Shown here: piece by piece, positions 14,160 through 20,309 of the stretch
How the letters are laid out: the number at the start of each line of letters is the position of its first letter
How positions within the stretch are numbered: position 1 is the stretch's first letter
Source of the DNA: an uncultured Bacilli bacterium
GTDB taxonomy: Bacteria > Bacillota_I > Bacilli_A > RF39 > UBA660
Direction of reading: 5' to 3'
Length of the DNA stretch: 22,835 nt
NCBI GenBank assembly: GCA_944350405.1
Contig: CALVPC010000003.1
Location: 1-22,835, forward strand
The notes under the pieces: model-generated
The model's database searches: none
The model's input: only the letters and a program-made list of their open reading frames with translations
Told to the model about the DNA's origin: nothing
Made by a program: the position numbers and the translations under genes

Positions 14160-15149
14160 TTATTTATCTATATAATATAATTTTTCTAACATTATTCCTG
14201 TTCCTTCAGCTACACACGAAAGTGGATCTTCAGCTCTAAATACTGGAACTTTTAATTCTTCTTCCAATAATTCTGGTAGATTATTTAGTAGTGCTCCGCC
14301 TCCTGTTAATATAATTCCTTTTTCAATTATATCAGCAGATAACTCTGGAGGTGTTTGTTCTAAAACAACTTTTATCATTGATATTATTTTTTTAATACTT
14401 TCTTTAAGAGCCTCTTCAACTTCTTCACTTGTAATTGATACTGTTTTTGGTAATCCTCCGACTAAATCTCTTCCTTTTATGGACATTTTTTCTTTGGTTT
14501 TTCCTTGTTTTACTGTTCCAATTTTTATTTTTATATTTTCTGCTGTTTTTTCCCCTATCAATAGTTTATATTTTTCTTTTACATAATCTATTATGTTTTG
14601 ATCAAATGTATTCCCTGCAGTTTTTATTGAAGCACTTGTAACAATATTACCTAATGATAGAACTGCTATATCTGTTGTTCCTCCGCCTATATCTACGACC
14701 ATATTCCCTATTGGCTTTCCTATATCTAATCCTGCTCCTACTGCTGCAACTTTTGGTTCTTCTTCTACAAATACTTTTTTTGCACCCATTTTTTCTGCTA
14801 CTTCTTTTATGGCATTTTTTTCTACTTCAGTTATATTTGATGGACAACATATTAAAATTCTAGGTTTTGAAATTTTACTTCCAACTTTTATTTTTTTTAG
14901 AAAATTTTCTAATAATGCTTCAACCATGTCAAAATTTGCTATTACTCCATCTTTCATTGGCTTAATTGCTTTTAGTTTACCAGGTGTTTTACCAAGCATA
15001 CTATTTGCTTCTTCTCCTACTGCTATTACTGATTTATCTTCTTCATTTATTACTATTACACTTGGTTCATTTAGAACTATTCCTTCTCCTTTTACATATA
15101 TTAGTACATTTACTGTTCCTAAATCTATTCCTATGTCTTTACTAAACAT
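14160..15149 (-). CDS. mbl: MreB/Mbl rod-shape actin homologue
   Basis: Bacterial actin that guides lateral wall synthesis on the inner membrane face. 329 residues from ATG 15149 (MFSKDIGIDLGTVN), preferred over an ATG five codons earlier because AAGGAAAC lies just before it. Actin-family motifs: the phosphate-1 loop IGIDLGTVN, VVDIGGGTTDIAVL (phosphate 2), and the adenosine motif GIILTGGGALLNNLPELL. Only one base separates it from the spoIIQ-like stop. That pairing favours Mbl (in Bacillus mbl lies near spoIIQ) over MreB proper, which usually sits with mreC and mreD, both absent here. The choice between mreB, mbl and mreBH is inference; the actin-like identity is firm. Confidence 0.9.
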   Translation of the reverse strand: MFSKDIGIDLGTVNVLIYVKGEGIVLNEPSVIVINEEDKSVIAVGEEANSMLGKTPGKLKAIKPMKDGVIANFDMVEALLENFLKKIKVGSKISKPRILICCPSNITEVEKNAIKEVAEKMGAKKVFVEEEPKVAAVGAGLDIGKPIGNMVVDIGGGTTDIAVLSLGNIVTSASIKTAGNTFDQNIIDYVKEKYKLLIGEKTAENIKIKIGTVKQGKTKEKMSIKGRDLVGGLPKTVSITSEEVEEALKESIKKIISMIKVVLEQTPPELSADIIEKGIILTGGGALLNNLPELLEEELKVPVFRAEDPLSCVAEGTGIMLEKLYYIDK

Positions 15150-15150
15150 T

Positions 15151-15795
15151 TTAGTTTCCTTCATTTGCTATAAAGAAATCTTCTGGATTTACTAATATAT
15201 TCTGATTATATAGTTCAAAATGTAAATGATTACCTAATTCACTATTAATATTATTTGTTCCACTAGTAGCGATTACTTGACCTTTGGTTACTTCGTCATT
15301 TTCTTTTACTTTTACATCATTTACTGATTGATATACACTTATCATATCGTTATTATGTTTTATTTTTATTGTTTGTCCTACTATGTCATCTTGTGTTACT
15401 GATATTACTGTTCCATCTGCAATAGAATTAACATCAAATACTTCTTTACTTACATAATCTACTCCTGTATTTTGAATATAAGTATTTTCATAATATATTA
15501 TTGATGCTTCTTGATTTTCTTCTTCGGCTTTGTAATCATAATAACTTTTACCTATAGTAATGTCTTTACTTGTATATGGTCTTGTTATTTCTGAATTATC
15601 TATTTCTTGTTCTGTTGATACTGGCATTACATTATCTGTTAATATTTCATAAGATACATATTCTAAATTTTCATTAATTTTATTTTCTGCGACTTGTAAA
15701 GATTGTGTAATACTGTACCCTAAAAGACATACTAATGCTATTATTGACACTACTATTCCATGTAATAAATAATATTTTGAACTTCTTTTTGTCAT
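15151..15795 (-). CDS. spoIIQ: SpoIIQ-like protein with degenerate M23 (LytM) domain
   Basis: 214 residues: short cytoplasmic tail, one membrane helix (11-31), a linker, then an extracellular LytM/M23 domain (about 100-207). The zinc site is incomplete: where active enzymes have H-x-G-x-D, this one has N109-T-G-V-D113; HLH (190-192) is kept. The same loss of the first His occurs in Bacillus SpoIIQ, and the text around it (YENTYIQNTGVDY, VYQSVNDVKVKENDEV, GNHLHFELY, VNPEDF) is much like SpoIIQ. In Bacillus SpoIIQ binds SpoIIIAH between forespore and mother cell. Here no other sporulation gene is present, and mbl follows after one base, so a wall-related scaffold role in vegetative cells is possible. 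Its ribosome site is buried in a hairpin (15804-15835). Confidence 0.8.
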   Translation of the reverse strand: MTKRSSKYYLLHGIVVSIIALVCLLGYSITQSLQVAENKINENLEYVSYEILTDNVMPVSTEQEIDNSEITRPYTSKDITIGKSYYDYKAEEENQEASIIYYENTYIQNTGVDYVSKEVFDVNSIADGTVISVTQDDIVGQTIKIKHNNDMISVYQSVNDVKVKENDEVTKGQVIATSGTNNINSELGNHLHFELYNQNILVNPEDFFIANEGN

Positions 15796-15803
15796 ATAAA
15801 ATC

Positions 15804-15835
15804 ACCTCATTATAAGTTTTAACAGATAATGAGGT
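15804..15835 (-). promoter_or_regulatory. Hairpin that encloses the spoIIQ ribosome site
   Basis: Perfect 10-bp inverted repeat, ACCTCATTAT/ATAATGAGGT, with a 12-base loop. On the minus strand the downstream arm contains GAGGT of the ribosome site GAGGTGAT, eight bases before the spoIIQ-like ATG. Folding would block translation initiation. Without a good T tract it is a poor terminator. Confidence 0.65.
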
Positions 15836-15847
15836 TTTATACATTTT

Positions 15848-16045
15848 TTAAATAATTTTTGAAAAAGTTGCACAATCATAAATGAAATTAGTTACTAAAT
15901 AAATTATAGATAATGCTAAAAAGAAATAAAATAATCGTGCTTCTAATACTTTATTTTTTTTAAATATCTGATTTATATTTAATGAACTTAAAGCTAGAAT
16001 TGTTAATGGTGTTATTAATAAATATAAGATAAATTTAATTGGCAT
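15848..16045 (-). CDS. ywzB: DUF1146 (YwzB-like) small membrane protein
   Basis: About 65 residues with two membrane helices separated by a basic loop. The loop and its flanks (LSSLNINQIFKKNKVLEARLFYFFLALSIIYLVTNF, given here only as key parts: INQIFKKNKVLEARL and LSIIYLVTNFI) match the YwzB/DUF1146 pattern of Bacillus. Function is unknown. ATG 16045 is chosen because AAAGGA lies eight bases before it; an ATG two codons earlier is too close. It overlaps the end of rpiB by 11 nt, so the two are coupled. In Bacillus ywzB lies between the ATP synthase operon and murAA, and here it is again near murA. Confidence 0.8.
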   Translation of the reverse strand: MPIKFILYLLITPLTILALSSLNINQIFKKNKVLEARLFYFFLALSIIYLVTNFIYDCATFSKII

Positions 16046-16475
16046 TTTCATATTCCTTTATTTCATTTATTCTTCTTAAATATTTTTCATCTTCTAAAGG
16101 TTTAGTCCTTAAAAAAGTTTGTATCATATTTAATGCTTCATTAGAATCTAAATAACCAGGAAGTGCTAAAATGTTTGCATGATTGTGCTGTTTAGCAAGT
16201 TTTGCTTCTTCTATATTATTAATTTTAGCACACATAATATCTTTTACTTTGTTAGCTGCTATGCAAATGCCTATTCCTGTACCACATATTGCTATTCCTA
16301 AATCAGCTTTTTTGTCTCTTATAGTTTCTCCTAAAACGATTCCATATTTTGGAAAATCTACTGAATCTTCACTATTTGTTCCTAAATCTAAAATTTCATA
16401 ATTATTTTTTAATTTTTTTATGATTTCTTGCTTTAAGTGATATCCTCTATGATCTGCGGCTAGTGCTATTTTCAT
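16035..16475 (-). CDS. rpiB: Ribose-5-phosphate isomerase B
   Basis: Interconverts ribose-5-phosphate and ribulose-5-phosphate (pentose phosphate pathway) or a related sugar phosphate pair. 146 residues, typical length. N-terminal ALAADHRGYHLK binds phosphate; ICGTGIGICIAANK carries the catalytic Cys (C64); a His-rich QHNHANILALPG follows; the C terminus has the usual LRRINEIKEYE helix. The RpiB/LacAB family has close members acting on other sugars, but the absence of a paired subunit gene favours RpiB. ATG 16475 has AGAGGTG upstream; a TATAAT (16499-16494) lies in the short gap after the rpmE terminator, without a good -35. Confidence 0.93.
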   Translation of the reverse strand: MKIALAADHRGYHLKQEIIKKLKNNYEILDLGTNSEDSVDFPKYGIVLGETIRDKKADLGIAICGTGIGICIAANKVKDIMCAKINNIEEAKLAKQHNHANILALPGYLDSNEALNMIQTFLRTKPLEDEKYLRRINEIKEYENAN

Positions 16476-16510
16476 ATTTTCACCTCTAGTATTATTATAT
16501 ATTAATTATT

Positions 16511-16538
16511 AAAAAAAAAAAAGAACTTATTAGTTCTT
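16511..16538 (-). terminator. Terminator of rpmE
   Basis: Seven-bp stem AAGAACT/AGTTCTT with a four-base loop, followed on the minus strand by T12 from the run at 16511-16522. The rpmE stop TAA is inside the hairpin. Confidence 0.85.
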
Positions 16539-16739
16539 CATTCCATATTTTTGCTTAAATTTTTCAACATTTCCTGTTAGTGTTGCTGTTCCTTGTTTTC
16601 CTGTATAGAAAGGATGACATTTTGAACATATTTCAACATGAATTTCATCATTTTTTGATGTTGACATTGCTTTAAAGCTTTCTCCACATGAACAAGTAAA
16701 TGTTACTTCTTTTTGGTTTTTATGTATACCTTTTTTCAT
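16530..16739 (-). CDS. rpmE: 50S ribosomal protein L31, zinc-binding type
   Basis: 69 residues of the large ribosomal subunit. It begins MKKGIHKNQKEVTFTC and has four cysteines (C16, C18, C38, C41) in CSCGESF and EICSKCHPFYTGKQ, so it is the zinc-containing form. Such forms are often replaced by a Cys-free paralogue under zinc limitation, though no Zur site is visible here. Single-gene transcript: a good promoter starts inside the end of murA (16796-16824), the leader contains a hairpin (16760-16775), a GGAAGGAG ribosome site follows, and a strong terminator ends it. Confidence 0.96.
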   Translation of the reverse strand: MKKGIHKNQKEVTFTCSCGESFKAMSTSKNDEIHVEICSKCHPFYTGKQGTATLTGNVEKFKQKYGMKN

Positions 16740-16759
16740 TTTTTATCGCTCCTTCCGCC

Positions 16760-16775
16760 ATGACCTTTTGGTCAT
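16760..16775 (-). promoter_or_regulatory. Leader hairpin ahead of rpmE (possible L31 autoregulatory leader)
   Basis: Minus strand: ATGACC-AAAA-GGTCAT, a perfect 6-bp stem with a four-base loop in the ~50-nt leader, just before the ribosome site. Leaders bound by L31 are described for several bacterial groups; whether this is one is inference. Confidence 0.45.
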
Positions 16776-16795
16776 AGTAATAATAATTCTTTAGT

Positions 16796-16824
16796 AGTAT
16801 ATCAAATTTTAACTAGTTTGACAA
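16796..16824 (-). promoter_or_regulatory. rpmE promoter, inside the murA 3' end
   Basis: Minus strand: -35 TTGTCA (16824-16819), exactly 17 bp, -10 TATACT (16801-16796). Each hexamer differs from consensus by one base. The -35 overlaps the last codons of murA. Confidence 0.75.
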
Positions 16825-18077
16825 GTTTTTTCTTCTATTTTTATATCTGCTCCAACATTAGATAATTTTTCAATTATGCCTTCATATCCTCGTAAAATAT
16901 GCTCTACTCCTGTTATCGTTGTTTTACCATCCGCTATTAGTCCTGCTATTACTAAGGCAGCACCTGCTCTTAAATCTGTTGCTGTTACACTACTTCCTTT
17001 TAAATGGGTTTTACCCTTTATGATAGCTAAATTGTTTTTTATACCTATGTCTGCTCCCATACTTTTTAAATATGGAATGTGCATAAATCTATTTTCATAT
17101 ATTGTTTCTTCTATTTTAGAAGTTCCTACACATTGGGTTAAAAAAGAAGACATTGGTTGTTGAAGGTCAGTAGGAAAACCTGGATAATAATATGTTCTTA
17201 TATCTATTGCTTTTAAATTCTTATGTCTTTTACAGATTATAGAATCTTCTTCTATTATAAGATTTGCTCCAGCTTCTTTTAATTTTGAGGTTAATGATTC
17301 AATATGTTCTGGAATTATGTTACTTATTTTAAGATTTTTGCCTATTAATGAACCAATAATTGTGTAAGTACCTGCTTCAATTCTATCAGGTATTATTTCT
17401 ATAAATCCTTTTTTTAACTGTTTTACACCTCTTATTTTTATAACACTTGTTCCTGCTCCAGTAATGTTTGCCCCCATATTATTTAAAAATGTTGCTACAT
17501 TTACTATTTCTGGTTCTCTAGCAGCATTTTCTATTATTGTTTGTCCTTCTGCTTTTGTTGCCACTAACATTATATTTATAGTTGCACCTACTGATGCTAC
17601 ATCTAAATATATGTTGTTCCCTTTTAATTTATTAGCATCTAAAATGTATTTATTACCTTCTATTTTTATTTTAGCTCCTAGTTTTTTAAAACCTTCAAGA
17701 TGCAGATTGATTGGTCTTGAACCTATTTTACATCCTCCTGGAAAATACATTTCTACATGTTTATACTTTGCAAGAAGTGCTCCCATAAAGTAATATGATG
17801 CTCTTAATTTTTCTGAAATACGTTCAGGTATTGGTTTATTTTTAATGTTCTTAGGATTTATTATCATGGCTTCAGTAGACCTTTTAACATCTATGTTTAA
17901 AAATTTTAATATTTCTTCTAATGAATCAATATCTGATATTTCAGGAACATTACATAAAGTAACTTCTTCATCTGATAATATTGAAGCAGGTATTACTGCT
18001 ACTGCAGCATTTTTTGCTCCACTTATTCTTATTGTTCCACTGAGCTCTTTTTTTCCATTTATAATAATTTCTTTCAT
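16809..18077 (-). CDS. murA: UDP-N-acetylglucosamine 1-carboxyvinyltransferase
   Basis: First committed step of peptidoglycan synthesis: adds enolpyruvate from PEP to UDP-GlcNAc in the cytosol. 422 residues, typical. K22-N23 in ISGAKNAA, the catalytic loop Cys C116 in FPGGCKIGSRP (the Cys form is fosfomycin-sensitive in this family), FPTDLQQPMSSFLTQ, and ENRFMHIPYLKSMGA are all present. The second of two Gram-positive paralogues is not in the window. ATG 18077 follows GAGGTAAAAAT. A promoter lies directly after the HAD gene (18149-18177). No terminator separates murA from rpmE. Confidence 0.96.
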   Translation of the reverse strand: MKEIIINGKKELSGTIRISGAKNAAVAVIPASILSDEEVTLCNVPEISDIDSLEEILKFLNIDVKRSTEAMIINPKNIKNKPIPERISEKLRASYYFMGALLAKYKHVEMYFPGGCKIGSRPINLHLEGFKKLGAKIKIEGNKYILDANKLKGNNIYLDVASVGATINIMLVATKAEGQTIIENAAREPEIVNVATFLNNMGANITGAGTSVIKIRGVKQLKKGFIEIIPDRIEAGTYTIIGSLIGKNLKISNIIPEHIESLTSKLKEAGANLIIEEDSIICKRHKNLKAIDIRTYYYPGFPTDLQQPMSSFLTQCVGTSKIEETIYENRFMHIPYLKSMGADIGIKNNLAIIKGKTHLKGSSVTATDLRAGAALVIAGLIADGKTTITGVEHILRGYEGIIEKLSNVGADIKIEEKTCQTS

Positions 18078-18148
18078 ATTTTTACCTCAAATCTTTTCTA
18101 CTTTAGTATATTCTTATTTTATAGGTTGGTTCCTCAAGTCTTGTTATT

Positions 18149-18177
18149 ATATTACCATGAATTCCTTAATTTTTCAA
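18149..18177 (-). promoter_or_regulatory. Promoter of murA
   Basis: Minus strand: -35 TTGAAA (18177-18172), 17-bp spacer, -10 TAATAT (18154-18149), with an overlapping TATAAT (18151-18146). The leader to the murA ATG is about 65 nt. Confidence 0.5.
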
Positions 18178-18672
18178 TTAAAATAGCTCTATTAATTCTT
18201 TTAATCTTTTTACTACTATATAACCTTTACCATTACCTTTTCTACTAAATCTTACTGGAATTCCTTTTTCTTTTTCCCATTCTCTTAAGTTTCCTGCATA
18301 ATCATCTACTAATATTGAATCTTCTGTGTGAACCATTTTAGTTTTTGATATTTCTTTTGGACAAGGTATTATAGTAATATCTTTAAAATATTTTCTCAAA
18401 TATTTTATTTTTAATATTGCTTCTTCAAGAGAATTTACATGAGTTAATATTGCTAAATTAAATTTTTCACTATTTATGATTTCTTTTATATCATCTATAC
18501 TATTATTTATTATATACTTATCATTTATTACGTTTTCCCATTTATATTTTTTAAAAAATTCTTTTGCTTCTTCTACACTATGAATATTTTCTTTTTCCAT
18601 TTCTTCATATGTTGGAGTTATCGTATCTAAAATAACTCCATCAAAATCTATGTATAAATTTTTCTTTTTCAT
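18178..18672 (-). CDS. HAD-superfamily phosphatase, 5'-nucleotidase-like
   Basis: 164 residues. The N-terminal catalytic motif DFDGVILDT supplies the nucleophile D9 and acid/base D11. AILTHVNS fits motif II (Thr), a Lys-rich segment (EISKTKMVH) fits motif III, and ILVDDYAGNLREWEKEKGI is motif IV, whose 'DD..NL..W' style resembles deoxyribonucleotidase-like HAD proteins. The cap is small. Substrate is not certain: deoxynucleotide 5'-phosphatase is a guess from motif IV. ATG 18672 has AAGGAG; TATAAT-rich sequence lies upstream but without a clear -35. Confidence 0.78.
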   Translation of the reverse strand: MKKKNLYIDFDGVILDTITPTYEEMEKENIHSVEEAKEFFKKYKWENVINDKYIINNSIDDIKEIINSEKFNLAILTHVNSLEEAILKIKYLRKYFKDITIIPCPKEISKTKMVHTEDSILVDDYAGNLREWEKEKGIPVRFSRKGNGKGYIVVKRLKELIELF

Positions 18673-18710
18673 ATTTTACTCCTTTATATAATTATATTAT
18701 ATATATTTTA

Positions 18711-18746
18711 AGAAAAAAAACAAGATAGAGTATTTCCTATCTTGTT
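18711..18746 (-). terminator. Terminator of the two-gene surface-protein unit
   Basis: Perfect 10-bp stem AACAAGATAG/CTATCTTGTT with an eight-base loop (18719-18746), followed on the minus strand by T8 (18713-18720). Four bases after the stop at 18751. Confidence 0.88.
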
Positions 18747-18750
18747 AAGA

Positions 18751-20289
18751 TTAACTTACTTTTTCATAAATTCCTGTGTATTTATATCCTTGAGCTATTA
18801 ATGAACTATCATTTTTATCATAAGACCATACTTTATATACTTTCTTATCTGTATATTCATCTCTTATTAAAGTACGTGTTTTCTTATGATAATAGTATTT
18901 AGTAGTTGATTCTTTAACTTGTTTCTTTTGATATGCTACGAAGTCATCATAAACAGTTGCATATACGTCAATGTCTCTTTTTTCTACTTTACATACTGCT
19001 TCTAGTTCTTCTTTACTTTGTGTAACAGTAGATGCTGATCTAGTATATTTTTTGAATTTATATACTGGTTTTATGCTGCATATATCATTGTTACAGTTTT
19101 CATAATACATATCTACATAAATGTATTGTGCTGTATTAGTATCTGAAGGAATATATGAAAGTTCTACTACACCTTGATATGTCCATCCTTTTGTTTGATA
19201 TAATGTATTTGTAGTACTATTAATGAAATAGTCGTATCCTGAACATACCCATCTTGAATATGTTCCCATTTTTACTGTTCTAGTTTGATAAATTGGTTTT
19301 GTTTTATCCACAACTAATTTTGTTGTAGTCGTAGTTTTTGAACCATTTTTTTCATACCAAACATATTCATGTTTTCCCCAACTGATGTTATCTGTTTTTG
19401 GATTATATTCAATGTTACTAGACCAATCTGACCATTTACTATATACTTTATCGTAATGTACGCTGACTTCTTTTTTGTATAAATATTTATATACTGCTGG
19501 TTTAACAGTAGTACATGCTTTTTTATACTCTGATTTACTTACTACATTACCCTTATCATCATAATACTTACCATTTACTATTGCACAATAGTGTTTAGTT
19601 GGTTTTGACTTACAGGCCTTTTCATATGCTTGCTTGCTTACTACTTTACCATTATTATCATAATACTTACCATTTACTATTGCACAATAATGCTTTTCTG
19701 GTTTTTTTACAACTGTAGTCGTAGTATTTTTATTAGTTGTTGAATTCTTATTAGTTGAACTAGTTGTATCTTGCTTTTCACATATATCATTTAAACAATA
19801 ATCATAGCATCCTAAATATACTATAATATAATCTTCTTGTTCTCCACATTTTAAATTGACTTTCATCTTGTATTCATTATCTAATTTTGTAAGTTCTACA
19901 TATGAATCGTCAACATCACACATATCACCATTTTTGTCTTTTATTTCTAGCAAAAGTTTCATGTCTAGCATTTGTCCAAGTGTTAATCGCTTTGTATCTC
20001 CGACATCTTTTGGTAATCTTTCAGTTGTGTAATATGCTATTGCTACCTCTTTCATTGTATTTATATTTTCACCAAATATTTTATCATAGAAAGGGTTTAA
20101 TGCTGATTTGGTTGGAAATATCCATAATAATAGAAATATAACTATTACTATAAATAAGAATGCTAATAAAAATCTTTTAATATAATAGCTTAATGGTTTT
20201 TTATTAGTGTTTGTTTCATAATTATTATAATCGTAATTATTATTTGAGTAATTATTATTATCATAATTATTATTTTCGTAATTATTCAT
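18751..20289 (-). CDS. Large membrane-anchored extracellular protein with Cys-containing repeats
   Basis: 512 residues. Residues 1-28 are an Asn/Tyr micro-repeat; a membrane helix spans about 38-58; the rest is outside. An N-terminal globular segment (61-170) contains paired cysteines (C124, C148, C161, C165, C170) and looks somewhat like a pilin-type head. A Ser/Thr/Asn linker (174-195) leads to two copies of a 33-residue module (199-231 and 232-264) with the core CAIVNGKYYD and a closing KAC, probably one disulphide each. The remaining ~250 residues are Tyr/Trp/Lys-rich beta-like sequence with more Cys pairs. Family not recognised. It starts 20 nt after the preceding membrane-protein gene and shares its promoter. 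Adhesion or wall association would fit, but nothing proves it. Confidence 0.7.
   Translation of the reverse strand: MNNYENNNYDNNNYSNNNYDYNNYETNTNKKPLSYYIKRFLLAFLFIVIVIFLLLWIFPTKSALNPFYDKIFGENINTMKEVAIAYYTTERLPKDVGDTKRLTLGQMLDMKLLLEIKDKNGDMCDVDDSYVELTKLDNEYKMKVNLKCGEQEDYIIVYLGCYDYCLNDICEKQDTTSSTNKNSTTNKNTTTTVVKKPEKHYCAIVNGKYYDNNGKVVSKQAYEKACKSKPTKHYCAIVNGKYYDDKGNVVSKSEYKKACTTVKPAVYKYLYKKEVSVHYDKVYSKWSDWSSNIEYNPKTDNISWGKHEYVWYEKNGSKTTTTTKLVVDKTKPIYQTRTVKMGTYSRWVCSGYDYFINSTTNTLYQTKGWTYQGVVELSYIPSDTNTAQYIYVDMYYENCNNDICSIKPVYKFKKYTRSASTVTQSKEELEAVCKVEKRDIDVYATVYDDFVAYQKKQVKESTTKYYYHKKTRTLIRDEYTDKKVYKVWSYDKNDSSLIAQGYKYTGIYEKVS
19510..19695 (-). repeat. Two tandem 33-codon repeats inside the surface protein
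   Basis: Two ~99-bp units encode KHYCAIVNGKYYD...VVSK..Y.KAC. The stretch around ACTTACCATTTACTATTGCA is identical in both units (near 19567 and 19666), indicating a recent or conserved duplication. Confidence 0.85.
20206..20283 (-). repeat. Asn/Tyr micro-repeat at the surface-protein N terminus
   Basis: Imperfect 12-15 bp units built on AATAATTAT/GAT (reading NNNYD, NNNYS and similar) encode residues 3-28. In-frame unit changes by slippage would alter length without breaking the gene. Confidence 0.6.
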
Positions 20290-20309
20290 TCCCTATTCCC
20301 CCTTAATCC

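Noticed and set aside
16876..17793. Plus-strand ORFs of 95-109 residues opposite murA
   Set aside because: They lie fully inside murA in antisense, have no ribosome sites and mirror its codons; the same holds for plus-strand ORFs over mbl, ddl, fhs and tagO.
20206..20283. CRISPR-like or regulatory repeat array
   Set aside because: Units are short, imperfect and in frame; they only encode the Asn/Tyr-rich N terminus of a protein.
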